Origin: Clostridiales bacterium
GTDB lineage: Bacteria; Bacillota; Clostridia; Oscillospirales; QAMX01
Direction of reading: 5' to 3'
Assembly (NCBI GenBank): GCA_016303065.1
Contig: JAEDMJ010000001.1
Coordinates: forward strand, 1-64,000
Length of the DNA stretch: 64,000 nucleotides
Made by a program: the position numbers and the translations under genes. The notes below the pieces were generated by a model. The model was not told where the DNA came from and did not search any database. It was given only the letters and a program-made list of their open reading frames with translations. Below are positions 15,285 to 24,835 of the stretch, piece after piece (the first letter of the stretch is position 1; each line of letters starts with the position of its first letter).

Positions 15285-16607
15285 ATGAACAAGATTTTTG
15301 ATACAGTTCCGCTCCCCCCCTGCGCCGACCTGCCGAAGGAATACCCCTGCTCCAACGGCGCGCATATGCTCATCTTTTCCGGAATAAGTCCCGAAGAGAC
15401 AAGGGCTTACGCCGAAAGGCTCTCCGAAAGCGGCTTTGAGCTTTTCGACCTTTACGAGATCCCCAAAAGCATTTTTGCCTGCTTTCGCCGCGGGGAGCTG
15501 ACCCTCTGCATGAACAGCTTTGAAGACGAGCTCCGCGTCATCGCCGATCCTTTTACCGCGGGGACAAAAGCCTCCGACCCCTGCCCCCGCACGGCGCGGA
15601 CAACCCTGTGGCAGCACGAGGTCGACCACACTCTCATCGACTGCGGGATGTGTTTTATCGTCCGCTGCTGTGACGGAAGCTTTTTCATCGTCGACAGCGG
15701 CCACTATTACCAGATGAACGACAACGACCGGATACACCGCTTTCTCCGGGAACGCACCCCAAAGGGCGAAAAAATCCGCATAGCCGGCTGGTATCTGACT
15801 CACGCCCACTCCGACCATGTCAGCAAATTTTCGGACTTTCTCCGCTACAACACGGACGACTGCGAGATCGAGGCGGTCTACTACAATTTTCCGGAGGCAT
15901 TCCCGCCCGAAGGCGCAGGCTGGAAAAAGTGCGGCGGCAATCTCTTCATCATAAACATTGAAAAACAGCTCTCCGAACTTCCCGGCATAAAAAAGGTAAA
16001 GCTCCACACAGGCCAGCGCTTTGCCGTTCGCAACCTCAATTTCACCGTGCTTTGCACGCACGAGGACGTCTTTCCCACCGACGACGACGACTTCAACAAC
16101 ACCTCCACCGTCATGATGATGGAGGCCGAGGGCACCCGCGTCCTCTTCTGCGGCGATGCAAGCCGCACCGAAAGCGCGATCATGGAGCGGCGCTGGGGGC
16201 CGCTTCTCAAGTGCGACATACTCCAGGTGGCGCATCACGGACACCACGGATGCTCCGCCGCATTCTATGACCTTGCCCGCGCGGACGCCGCGCTCTTTTC
16301 CAACACGCAGATCTTCTTCGATCTCGACCTCGAAAAGGAAAAGGAAGCCAACGCCGCGATCCTGCGCCACGCGAAGGAGTACTATATTTCATCCAACGGC
16401 ACCGTCGAAGCCGACCTTCCTTACCGAAGCTTTGTCTGTCTTCCCGACGAGACGTTTGAGGATTTCGACAAAATAAACCAGCTCTGGGGCTACGAGTATA
16501 CTCCCGAAAGAAAAGCCGAGCTTTACAGGGCGTACCTTGCCCGCGGGGGCAAAGAGCTCTACGCTTTCTGCCACGATCCAAACTCAAAGGGCTGGCACGA
16601 AACCTGA
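15285..16607 (+). CDS. MBL-fold metallo-hydrolase, ComEC-like domain
   Basis: 440 residues, soluble. The N-terminal 110 residues are of unknown type. A metallo-beta-lactamase fold follows with LTHAHSDH (metal ligands), LFCGDAS and VAHHGHHGCS, the last pair resembling the hydrolase domain at the end of ComEC. The C-terminus is Tyr/Glu/Lys-rich. No signal peptide, so it acts in the cytoplasm. The substrate cannot be inferred; ComEC-like MBL proteins include nucleases and phosphodiesterases. GGAAGGA is ahead of the ATG. It is a single-gene unit. Confidence 0.82.
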   Translation: MNKIFDTVPLPPCADLPKEYPCSNGAHMLIFSGISPEETRAYAERLSESGFELFDLYEIPKSIFACFRRGELTLCMNSFEDELRVIADPFTAGTKASDPCPRTARTTLWQHEVDHTLIDCGMCFIVRCCDGSFFIVDSGHYYQMNDNDRIHRFLRERTPKGEKIRIAGWYLTHAHSDHVSKFSDFLRYNTDDCEIEAVYYNFPEAFPPEGAGWKKCGGNLFIINIEKQLSELPGIKKVKLHTGQRFAVRNLNFTVLCTHEDVFPTDDDDFNNTSTVMMMEAEGTRVLFCGDASRTESAIMERRWGPLLKCDILQVAHHGHHGCSAAFYDLARADAALFSNTQIFFDLDLEKEKEANAAILRHAKEYYISSNGTVEADLPYRSFVCLPDETFEDFDKINQLWGYEYTPERKAELYRAYLARGGKELYAFCHDPNSKGWHET

Positions 16608-16703
16608 AAAAAACGCTTTTTGCAAAAACAAGTACGGCGCTAAGAGCTTTCCGGCGGAACAACACTCCCATATATTCACCGTTCAAAAAGGAACGTCAGG
16701 AAA

Positions 16704-17101
16704 ATGGATCAAAAAAGCTTTATCCGCTGAACGATGGCTGGCTTCTCATTGACGGAAACGCCTGCGGCAGCGCGTCCTTCCACGCCTGCGGAATTCCCGC
16801 AGAAAACGCGGTGAAAGCCGATCTCCCGTCTTTTACCCACATGTACATCCCCGACCACGTGGGTATATCGTGGTATGAAAAGACCTTTTCGCTTTCCACC
16901 CTTCCGGAGCCCGACGAGACCGACGCAATTGCATTTTCCACGGGATATCCCAACGACCGAGGGTATATCGGAGGGTTCAAGCTCGGAACCTATCGCCTCG
17001 GCGCCGGAGCGCTCACGCTCAGCGCTTTCGCTCTTCTCGACCGGGCGGACTCCGTGCCCTACGCGGCGCGGCTGCTTGTAAACCTGCTTGAAAACGCCTG
17101 A
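16704..17101 (+). pseudogene. Decayed GH2 glycosidase (frameshift and large internal deletion)
   Basis: The ATG at 16704, with a purine-rich site upstream, opens a frame that stops at 16728-16730 after eight codons. Restoring one base in the CC at about 16724-16725 joins it to a frame reading PLNDGWLL...WYEKTF, the typical N-terminus of a GH2 enzyme (residues 1-60). The sequence then passes directly to LGTYRLGAGALTLSAF...AARLLVNLLENA, which looks like the very C-terminal end of a GH2 enzyme. The roughly 600 central residues are absent. It is therefore read as a remnant with a single-base loss and an internal deletion. Exact junction uncertain. Confidence 0.6.
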
Positions 17102-17120
17102 TTCAATTTTTCAAACACAG

Positions 17121-17160
17121 AAAATATCCCGCAGTTTCGCTGAAACTGCGGGATATTTTT
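17121..17160. terminator. Bidirectional terminator between the GH2 remnant and the GH38 operon
   Basis: Perfect 18-bp stem (17121-17138 with 17142-17159) and a 3-nt loop; T-runs occur on both strands, so it can end transcription from both sides (convergent genes). Confidence 0.93.
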
Positions 17161-17185
17161 ACTGTTCCACGGTTTTATAAAAGGC

Positions 17186-20100
17186 TCAAAGCTCCAGAAG
17201 CTTTTTGAGCGAACCGCCGTCGGCGTATATGTCGTCGATCAGGAGGTGGGCCCAAACGCAGTGCCTCGGCCCCTTCTTTTCAACTCCGGAGAACTGAATG
17301 CGCCCGTTGACGCAGAGCTTTCCGACCGCATACCAGGAAAGATTCGGATCTCCGCTCACCTCGTACACATACTCCTTCATTCCGCCGGCTTCGATCTCAA
17401 CAGGCGTGCAGAGCGGGGATATCTTCGCCTTTCCGAAGGGGTTCATGCCGTCCATATCGCCCCAGGTCTCGATCGGCGAGGCCATGAGCAGTTCGCCGCT
17501 GAGTTTCTGGGAGGTGTGGTTCCAGACCGTCGCCTTGAGAACGCCGTCGCTGAGGGAAAGCTTGAATTCCGGGTCAAAATATCCGACTTCAAACACGTCG
17601 GAGAACACCTGACCGTCGCGCTCGTAAACAAGTCTGACAACGCCCTTTGCGTCCTCAGAGGGCTTTGTGAACGTGACCGGGAATAAAACGTGCGCGCCGG
17701 GCGCAAGGCTGTACTCAAAGCTCTCTGCGGACGCGCTCCATCCCTCGGGAAGCTCGAGACGGAGAGTTCCGGAAGCTTCAATGTCGGTGTAGTTGTTTGC
17801 AACGGAGACTTCGGTGCAGATGTGCAGTCCGTCGGGCTCCGTGGGATTGCGGCTTATAACCGCCGCGACCGAGAGGTATCCCATCGCCATAGAGCCGAGG
17901 TCGTGCTCCCACGTGCGGATATAGGTCGGCTCGGTGATCTCCCGCTCCGCGCCGATGACCGTTCCGTTCGGTTCGGCAAGCGCCTCCGGAGTCAGGCGCA
18001 GAGTCTCTATGGTGTGCGGAGTAAGGCTGAGTCTGATCTCTCCGTTTTCGATCACGACGGGCTCGCCTCCCTCTTCCAGAAGGTTTGTGCGCACCGCGCC
18101 GAGAACGCCAAATCCCGCGGTGATCTTCGTTTCGGAGGCCATGCCGTCGGGTTCAAAGCAGCGGACGGTAATTCCGCGCTCCTCTATGCCGCCGATATTT
18201 CCCTTCATGGAGGCCATGGGCATTCCTCCGGCCTTTACGGCCGTGACGATGCCGGAGCCCTCCGTGCGGAGGAAGCTCATTTCCGCAGGAAGTCCGAGAG
18301 CCCTCTTTTCCGCCGGAACGACGGCAAAGAGCGGGTCGTTGAGCTCAAGCGCTCTGCGGTAAAGCTCCGCCTCGCGGTAGCTCTCTTTGTGCGGCAGCAG
18401 GCTGTATTTGAACACGTGGCTCTTTCTCTCGGGGACGAGCTTTGAACCGCAGTTGGCCTTTCCGATATTTCCGTAAAACTCCGCGGTGTGGAAGAGCATC
18501 ATGTTCAGCATGCCGCCTTTTTCAACGCTGCACGCAATGTTGCCGGTGTTCAGAAGCGCGACGCCGTAGTCATCCGCCACGCCGGGAACCTCCGCCGCGA
18601 CGCAGGGAAGGTCGATAAAGCGGCCTGCGGCGCACATTTTTTCGATCTTTGAAACGAATTTTGAAAGCTTTTCCGCCGACGACGCCAAAACGAGGAACAC
18701 GTCGATGGGCTTTGACCATATATTGTCGCTGTCACGCGCAAAGAGCACGGCGCAGCCCCTGTCGGAAAGCTTCTTCTCAAACTCCGCTTTCACGGAAGCG
18801 TCGAGACCACCCATGAGCTTTGCGGCGTATTCGTTTCCGTCGCCCTCAACGGCGAGAACGATTCTTGTGTCGCTGTAAAGGTCTTCGTTAAAGTGGACGA
18901 TCTGCGAACCGCTGCACGGCTGTTTTACATCCGGGAACACGGTGCAGGGCACGGCCTTTTTGGTCAGCGCAAAGAGGAGGCTGTCCACCGTCCCGTCGTA
19001 ACCTTTTCCGTCTGCGCGGATGATCTGGGTCATGCCCAGGTTGACGGAAGACTTCTTTTTCCCGGAGCCGAAGCGGACGGTGACGCTGGGGCCGTAGTCC
19101 ATCCACTGGTTCGCGGCGTAGACCGCGCAGTGGGAGAACATTGCGTACTGGTGGGTGCGGAAATCGAGGCTTCTGAGGCTTTCGTTCCTGACCTGCGGCG
19201 CAAAACGGTCGTCAAAGACCGGACGCGCACCCCTGAGCGTGGTCGGGAACGTGACGCAGAAGAGATCGTCCTCGTCGCGGTAATCGTCGCAGCGCGTGAC
19301 AAAATCGATGCGTCTGGAGCCGGAGCGGAGCGTGATCTCCTGGGTGACCGGACTGACGTTTCCGAGTCCGTATCTGACGGTCAGCTTCTGGTAATCGGCG
19401 CACTTTTCGCTTTCAACGGAAGCGGAGTACCGTTCGGATTCAAGTCTGTGACCCGTGGTGTAGAACTCGTGCTGAGCCTCCATCCGGTCGTGGGTCTCCT
19501 TGAGGGCGATAACGCGGTTGGCCGGGCCGTCCCCGCCGGCGTCAATAAGCTCCCTGCCCTCTTCCTTGTCGTAAAGGGAAACGATGCCTCCGCCCAGAGC
19601 CGGATCGACCTCGATGCGGAAGAACTCGTTTTCGATGACCGTGTCGCGCCCGGTTTGGGCCGGAGCGCTGACCGAGGAGCCCGGAAGCTCCAGCCCTCCC
19701 GGCAGACCCAGCTTTTCTTCGGTGCGCAGGGCGTAGACCGAGTATCCGAACGCCGCGGCTTTGGGTGTAAACTCAATAACCGCCTCGTATCTGCCGTCCT
19801 TTTCTTCGCACGAGACGACGCGGAAGCGCACGGTCTCCTCTTTCGGATCCGTCAGCACATAGCTTTCCGGCTTTTTGTCCAGCGAAAGGCGAACGGAAAC
19901 GGCCTCTGTTCTGTCCCAGGTGTGAGGGTTGAAGACGACCACGGGAACCTCGTCCTCCGCCGAAACAACGCCCGACGCGATGTATCCCGCCGCCCGCGAC
20001 AGAATGTCTGCGGCAAGCTCCACCGCCTCGCGGTATTCGATCATGAGGTCGACAAATGAAACTTCGTTGTTTGTTCCCGTAATGGAGTCGTGGTGCTGGC

Positions 20101-21979
20101 CGCAGAGAAGCTGGCGCCAGGCCTTGTCCAGCGCCTTTTCCGGGTACTTTGCGCCGAGAAGCGCCGCGGCCGAGGCAAATTTTTCCGCCGAGATCAGCAG
20201 ATTTTCCGCAAGGCGGTTTGCCTGTTTGATCTCCGAACGGGTGAGGGCCGTGCCCGCGTGGTAGAGGGACATGTCACGGCTTGTGGCGGCAAACGGGGAG
20301 GGCGCACCGGAAGCCATGATCCGCTCTTCGTCCCTGCCGAACGCGCCGTGGAGCTCGCTGGGAATCGCGTATTTTCCCATGGGCACCGTCTCATCCAACC
20401 AGGAAAGGTCTCCGTCCACCGGGTATCCCGGAACGGTGGGAAGGCAGGAGCCGCCCTCTTCGCCCACGGAAAGGCCAAGCCTCTCCGCCTCGCCTATTCC
20501 GACGCACCCGCGGCGGTGTATGAGCGATGTTCCGTCGGGAGAAACGTGGCGGAACGCGGGACTGAAACCGAAGATGTGCTTTGACCAGGATATTCCGCCG
20601 CAGCCGCCCTTTGCGGAAAGCTGGGACATCTGATTGAAGTGGCCGAAAACGTCTCCCGGGCTGTATACGTCGCAGATCCTGCCCAGAACGTCCCTGTGAT
20701 AGAGCTGGCCGTAAACGAGGTTTCTGACAAGGCCCTCCGGCGAGGACGTCATCTCGTTGGGCTGATTGTAGAAACAGTCGGACTCTGCGTGCCCGTCCAC
20801 AAATTTTTCCTTCAGAAAATCGCGGTCATGGGGATAGATGCTGTAATAGGGGTGGAGATAGTCGATTTCGGAGATGATCGCCTTAAAGCGGTCGTCGCGG
20901 CGCATCTCGCCCAGGATCTCGCGGAGGATGTATATCGCGCCCATCGCATAGACGCGCTGTTCCTGGTGATAGGTCGTGTCAAAGTGGAAACTGGTCGTCG
21001 CAATTGCAGTGCCGTCGAATTTCGGCGCTCCGAAGCTTTTCACGCTGAAAACGCTTTCCGCCTTTTCGCATCCGGCGGCAGCAATGCCGACCGGCGCGCT
21101 CACCTCTCCGGCCGCCGACGCGTCAAGCTCCGCTCTGACAAGGCGGCACTCTCCGGCCTTCATGGCGCCGAGTTCAATCTTCTGCCACCCGTCAATTTCA
21201 ACGCTTCCTCCGTCCACGTCGGCGTAAGCCGCCGCAAAACAGGGGAATATCTGTTTGGGCGCGCCGTCCCTGCGCGTAAACACTCTGGTCGTCACCGGAT
21301 ATGTGAGGCAGAGCGGGCCGGAAGTCGCCGCAACGGGCCAGATCGAGCAGTTCGACATGGACAGGTCGACCGTGTCGCAGATATATCCCGGACGGAGCTT
21401 GAACAGCAAAAGGTTCAGACCGTCCTCAAAAGTGACGGGGACAAGGTTTCCCATTGTGGGAACACCCTTCACTCTTCCGTAGGGCGTATCGGAGACGAGT
21501 CTGCCGTTCAGGAAAAGCCGGCAGCCGGAGTTTTCGTAGCACACCACCGCGCGCTTACGTCCGCTGCAGCGGACGTACACCGCGGCATAGAAGACGCAGT
21601 TTCTCTGCTCGGTCATAAAGAGCGCTTCGTCGCAGGAGGAATCCCCGTCGTCCGGGTCGAACCGGAGCGCTCCCCACTTGTTCATCCCCTGTTTCCAGAC
21701 GGGTTCCTTTTCTCCCAGATAGCTGTTCCGGCATTTAAGCCCGATGTAGGGGGCAATGCCGCTTTCACCGCCGTCGTTTTCAAGATAATCCGGGGCAAGA
21801 ATAAGATCTCTTCTGTAAAGGTATTCCGTCTCAAAGGCGCCCTCGGTCTTCATAACGAAGGGTCCGAGCACCATCCAATCGTTGTTCCGATACAATTCCG
21901 GATTTCCGGAAGCCCCTGCCTGTTCGATTTTGGAAAAGTCGATCACGCTGATCTCGCCGCAGATTTTGTCCTCATACAT
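17186..21979 (-). CDS. Large GH38-type alpha-mannosidase
   Basis: 1597 residues, far longer than the usual 850-1100. Residues 1-310 look like beta-sandwich modules, without an obvious signal peptide. The GH38 catalytic region follows: HFDTTYHQ (His332, Asp334, metal), CDVYSPGDVFGHFNQM (Asp443, nucleophile) and GQHHDSITGT (His629-His630-Asp631). The Trp of the usual HxDxxW is Tyr. A mannosidase beta-sandwich tail and an additional NEW3-like immunoglobulin domain (around residues 1400-1480) follow. It would release alpha-linked mannose. The ATG has AAAGGAA 8 nt upstream and lies 22 nt behind the HtrA-like gene in the same operon, so the two-component system probably governs it. Confidence 0.85.
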   Translation of the reverse strand: MYEDKICGEISVIDFSKIEQAGASGNPELYRNNDWMVLGPFVMKTEGAFETEYLYRRDLILAPDYLENDGGESGIAPYIGLKCRNSYLGEKEPVWKQGMNKWGALRFDPDDGDSSCDEALFMTEQRNCVFYAAVYVRCSGRKRAVVCYENSGCRLFLNGRLVSDTPYGRVKGVPTMGNLVPVTFEDGLNLLLFKLRPGYICDTVDLSMSNCSIWPVAATSGPLCLTYPVTTRVFTRRDGAPKQIFPCFAAAYADVDGGSVEIDGWQKIELGAMKAGECRLVRAELDASAAGEVSAPVGIAAAGCEKAESVFSVKSFGAPKFDGTAIATTSFHFDTTYHQEQRVYAMGAIYILREILGEMRRDDRFKAIISEIDYLHPYYSIYPHDRDFLKEKFVDGHAESDCFYNQPNEMTSSPEGLVRNLVYGQLYHRDVLGRICDVYSPGDVFGHFNQMSQLSAKGGCGGISWSKHIFGFSPAFRHVSPDGTSLIHRRGCVGIGEAERLGLSVGEEGGSCLPTVPGYPVDGDLSWLDETVPMGKYAIPSELHGAFGRDEERIMASGAPSPFAATSRDMSLYHAGTALTRSEIKQANRLAENLLISAEKFASAAALLGAKYPEKALDKAWRQLLCGQHHDSITGTNNEVSFVDLMIEYREAVELAADILSRAAGYIASGVVSAEDEVPVVVFNPHTWDRTEAVSVRLSLDKKPESYVLTDPKEETVRFRVVSCEEKDGRYEAVIEFTPKAAAFGYSVYALRTEEKLGLPGGLELPGSSVSAPAQTGRDTVIENEFFRIEVDPALGGGIVSLYDKEEGRELIDAGGDGPANRVIALKETHDRMEAQHEFYTTGHRLESERYSASVESEKCADYQKLTVRYGLGNVSPVTQEITLRSGSRRIDFVTRCDDYRDEDDLFCVTFPTTLRGARPVFDDRFAPQVRNESLRSLDFRTHQYAMFSHCAVYAANQWMDYGPSVTVRFGSGKKKSSVNLGMTQIIRADGKGYDGTVDSLLFALTKKAVPCTVFPDVKQPCSGSQIVHFNEDLYSDTRIVLAVEGDGNEYAAKLMGGLDASVKAEFEKKLSDRGCAVLFARDSDNIWSKPIDVFLVLASSAEKLSKFVSKIEKMCAAGRFIDLPCVAAEVPGVADDYGVALLNTGNIACSVEKGGMLNMMLFHTAEFYGNIGKANCGSKLVPERKSHVFKYSLLPHKESYREAELYRRALELNDPLFAVVPAEKRALGLPAEMSFLRTEGSGIVTAVKAGGMPMASMKGNIGGIEERGITVRCFEPDGMASETKITAGFGVLGAVRTNLLEEGGEPVVIENGEIRLSLTPHTIETLRLTPEALAEPNGTVIGAEREITEPTYIRTWEHDLGSMAMGYLSVAAVISRNPTEPDGLHICTEVSVANNYTDIEASGTLRLELPEGWSASAESFEYSLAPGAHVLFPVTFTKPSEDAKGVVRLVYERDGQVFSDVFEVGYFDPEFKLSLSDGVLKATVWNHTSQKLSGELLMASPIETWGDMDGMNPFGKAKISPLCTPVEIEAGGMKEYVYEVSGDPNLSWYAVGKLCVNGRIQFSGVEKKGPRHCVWAHLLIDDIYADGGSLKKLLEL

Positions 21980-22001
21980 GAGTGTGGTTCCTTTCCGTTT
22001 C

Positions 22002-23336
22002 TTAGTTGACTTGTTTTTTCTCTGTCATCTGGCTGGAATCTATGAAATAAACGGCTAACTCGAGGTATTCGCCTTCCTCGTCGTCAAAGCGATCCCCGTC
22101 CCTGTAAACCGTCAATTCAACAATGTCTCCGACGCTGTGGCTCTCTTTGATCGTGTTGTAAGCCAAAAGGTCCGTAAGCCTGACCCCGTCGATCTCCGTA
22201 ATGACGTCGCCTGCGCGGAGTCCCTCGGCATATGCGCTGCTGCCCTCGTAAACGCCAGTGACGCAAAGCCCGACAGGCAGATTGCTTGCCGCGGCAAGCT
22301 TGCGGCTCAGGAAGAACGCGTCGATGCCAAGGCAGGCCCCCGAACTGTACGCTGTGGATTCCGACGCGCTGTTCACGATGTTTTCAATGATCGTTTTTGC
22401 GCTGTTCATCGGTATCGCAAAGCTGAACCCGTCGTAATCCCCGCCAACGGCGCAGGTGATAATCCCGACGACCTGCCCGTAGACATTGATGATCGGTCCT
22501 CCCGCAAATCCTCCGCTTACGGTGATGTCGCTCTGTATAAGCGACATGGTGCTGCCGCCGTGAATTATGTTCCGGTTCAGAGCGGAAACGATGCCGGAAG
22601 TCGTCGTGCCCATGAGCGTCAGATTGTAGGGCGTTCCGATCGCGACGAGCTTGTCTCCAACCATCACCGCGTCGGAGTTTCCGAACACCGCGGAATCAAG
22701 ACCGGCGGCGCTGATTTTTATCACCGCAAGGTCCGCGCCGAGGTTCATGCCCACAAGCTCCGCTTCAAAGCGTTCTCCCGAATCGACAACAACGGTCAGC
22801 CCGCTTGCCCATTTTACCGCGGAGGCCGATGTGACTATGAAGCCGTTCTCCGTGAGTATCACACCGGAGACGATCGACTGGCCGTCAACCCCCGACGACA
22901 GTATCGCAACGACCGAAGGCGCGACCTTTTCCGCGATCTCCGCGGTGGAAAGCACTCCCGGGTTTTCCACCTCCGCAGTGCCAAGACCCGGAGGATCGCT
23001 CAGGTCGATATCGATGCCGTTGTCCGTGACAACCGGCGAAGCCGTCACGGACGGTTTGAAATAGTCGCTCTCGTCTTTCTGGCGCAGCAGGAAAGAAAAC
23101 TTCCCGTTGTGCCTGATAAGTATGCCGTTGGTTATGATGATGAAAGAGCCGGAGATGAGCACCAGCAGCACCGCCGCCACAATTGCAAGCAGCTTTATGT
23201 CGTTCGGCTCGCTTTGACGGCGCTTTTCCGGGTCGTCCCCGGAATATTTGGAGGCCGGAACCGCCGGGCCGAACACAAGCCTGTCGTAGTCCGGCTTCGT
23301 AGGGTATGCTTTTTCAAGGTTATTGTTGTCCGTCAT
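22002..23336 (-). CDS. HtrA/DegP-like membrane protein without catalytic His and Ser
   Basis: 444 residues: cytoplasmic N-terminus, one membrane segment (about 47-70), trypsin-like domain (about 130-320) and a C-terminal PDZ domain (about 335-435). The usual NHVV His position reads SASAV (Ser172), the GNSGGP Ser position reads GFAGGP (Ala278), while the Asp (Asp202 in ADLAVI) remains. The His-Asp-Ser triad is thus broken, so it is unlikely to cut peptides; a peptide-sensing or chaperone role is inferred. Its ATG overlaps the histidine kinase stop (ATGA). It is followed 22 nt later by the GH38 gene. Confidence 0.88.
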   Translation of the reverse strand: MTDNNNLEKAYPTKPDYDRLVFGPAVPASKYSGDDPEKRRQSEPNDIKLLAIVAAVLLVLISGSFIIITNGILIRHNGKFSFLLRQKDESDYFKPSVTASPVVTDNGIDIDLSDPPGLGTAEVENPGVLSTAEIAEKVAPSVVAILSSGVDGQSIVSGVILTENGFIVTSASAVKWASGLTVVVDSGERFEAELVGMNLGADLAVIKISAAGLDSAVFGNSDAVMVGDKLVAIGTPYNLTLMGTTTSGIVSALNRNIIHGGSTMSLIQSDITVSGGFAGGPIINVYGQVVGIITCAVGGDYDGFSFAIPMNSAKTIIENIVNSASESTAYSSGACLGIDAFFLSRKLAAASNLPVGLCVTGVYEGSSAYAEGLRAGDVITEIDGVRLTDLLAYNTIKESHSVGDIVELTVYRDGDRFDDEEGEYLELAVYFIDSSQMTEKKQVN

Positions 23337-24793
23337 TGATGTGTACCTATTTTTCTCTGCTCCGGAAACTCCGGAGGCTTTGCCGGGTCAAGCGTGAACG
23401 TAAATCTGACCCATTCGCCGTAGCTGCTCTCTGCCGTTATCTCCTGCCGGAAGTTTTTAAGTATGGACCTGACCAGATAGAGTCCGAGACCCGTGCTCTG
23501 CTTGTCCATTCCGCGGGAGCGGTCGGCTTTGTAAAAGCGTTCAAAAATATATGGAAGATCCTCTTCTTTTATGCCGGTTCCGGTGTTGAACACCGTGACG
23601 TACACCTTCTCCCCGTGGCGCGCCACAGTCACGGCAAGATGTCCGCCGTCGCAATTGTACTTCACGGCGTTGTCCACAAGGTTCGAAACCACCTGGGTCA
23701 GCGCGTCGCGGTCGCCCAGCACAAAGACCCTGTCTTCGGGAAAATCCACCTCTACGCTGAGGTTTCTCCCCTCTATCGCCTGCTCGGCGCCCACAAGCAC
23801 GGAGCTTATGACCGAACACACGTCGACCGGAGCCATGTTGAGGTCTTTCGCTCCGGACTGCATCCTTGTCGCAAGGAGAAGCCGCGTCACGATCCTCGAA
23901 AGTCTGTGTATTTCCTCGGAAACGATCTTAAGATAGTGGTCGCGCCTCTCGGGCGGTATCGTTCCGTCCAGTATCCCGTCGATGAACCCTGCGATGGTCG
24001 TCATCGGGGTCTTGAGCTCGTGGGACACGTTCGCCACAAACTCGCTTCTGAGCTTTTCAAGCTGCTCCATGGAGTCGGCCATGTAGTTGAACGATGCGGC
24101 AAGATCCGCAATCTCGTCGTTTCCACAGACCTTTACTCTTGCGGAAAAATCGCCTTTTCCAAACTTTTTTGCCGCCGAAGCCATGGACTTCAGGGGGTCG
24201 GTCAGCCGCTGTGAGATAAAATACACCATCGCAAAGCTCAGCATAAGCACGAAGATGGTAATATACATTATCGTCTTTGCAAAAGACGAAAACAGAGTCG
24301 GAATCGACTCCGGAAGGGCGGATATCACAACCGCCGCCCGGACGTTTCCGGCGCTGTCGCAGACGGGCATCGCAACGCTCAGAAGCTTGTTTTCAAACCA
24401 CCCGTCAAGGGTCCCGATGTCCTTTATCTGTTCGCCCTTCTTAATACGCTCCACGATGCTTTCCGGAAGAACTCCGCAGTCCTTCTCCGTTTTCTCCGAA
24501 TCGACGGACAAAAGCACGTTTCCCGCCGTATCCACGATCATCGTGTGCGTGTCTTTGAGCTCCGACTGCGCCGTGAGCACCTGACTCAGCGCCGTCGTAT
24601 CCAGGCGGTACGACTCCGTTATCCATGTCAGGGCCATGTAAGAGACGCTCAGACAGTCGTACTCAAGATTTTTGAACTGGTCGTCCACGGAGTATATGTA
24701 CAGCTGTCCCAGAAGCAGCGACATGAACACCGCAATGCTGATAAGCGTCGTCAGCGCGGTTATCATAAAATTCCGCAGTGCAAGCCTGCTCAT
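23333..24793 (-). CDS. Membrane sensor histidine kinase
   Basis: 486 residues from the ATG at 24793 (GGGGGAG 9 nt upstream; an in-frame GTG lies just before). Two membrane segments (about 11-33 and 172-193) flank an extracellular sensor of about 140 residues. HAMP (RLTDPLKSM...KFGKGDF), HisKA with His258 in VSHELKTPMT, and HATPase_c with NLVDNAVKYN, GTGIKEEDLPYIF and TGLGLYLV. It autophosphorylates and passes phosphate to the response regulator at 24836. The ligand is unknown. Its stop overlaps the HtrA-like start. Confidence 0.95.
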   Translation of the reverse strand: MSRLALRNFMITALTTLISIAVFMSLLLGQLYIYSVDDQFKNLEYDCLSVSYMALTWITESYRLDTTALSQVLTAQSELKDTHTMIVDTAGNVLLSVDSEKTEKDCGVLPESIVERIKKGEQIKDIGTLDGWFENKLLSVAMPVCDSAGNVRAAVVISALPESIPTLFSSFAKTIMYITIFVLMLSFAMVYFISQRLTDPLKSMASAAKKFGKGDFSARVKVCGNDEIADLAASFNYMADSMEQLEKLRSEFVANVSHELKTPMTTIAGFIDGILDGTIPPERRDHYLKIVSEEIHRLSRIVTRLLLATRMQSGAKDLNMAPVDVCSVISSVLVGAEQAIEGRNLSVEVDFPEDRVFVLGDRDALTQVVSNLVDNAVKYNCDGGHLAVTVARHGEKVYVTVFNTGTGIKEEDLPYIFERFYKADRSRGMDKQSTGLGLYLVRSILKNFRQEITAESSYGEWVRFTFTLDPAKPPEFPEQRKIGTHQ

Positions 24794-24835
24794 TGGCGAA
24801 ATCTCCCCCACTCTTCCGAGGTCATCCGAAAAATA

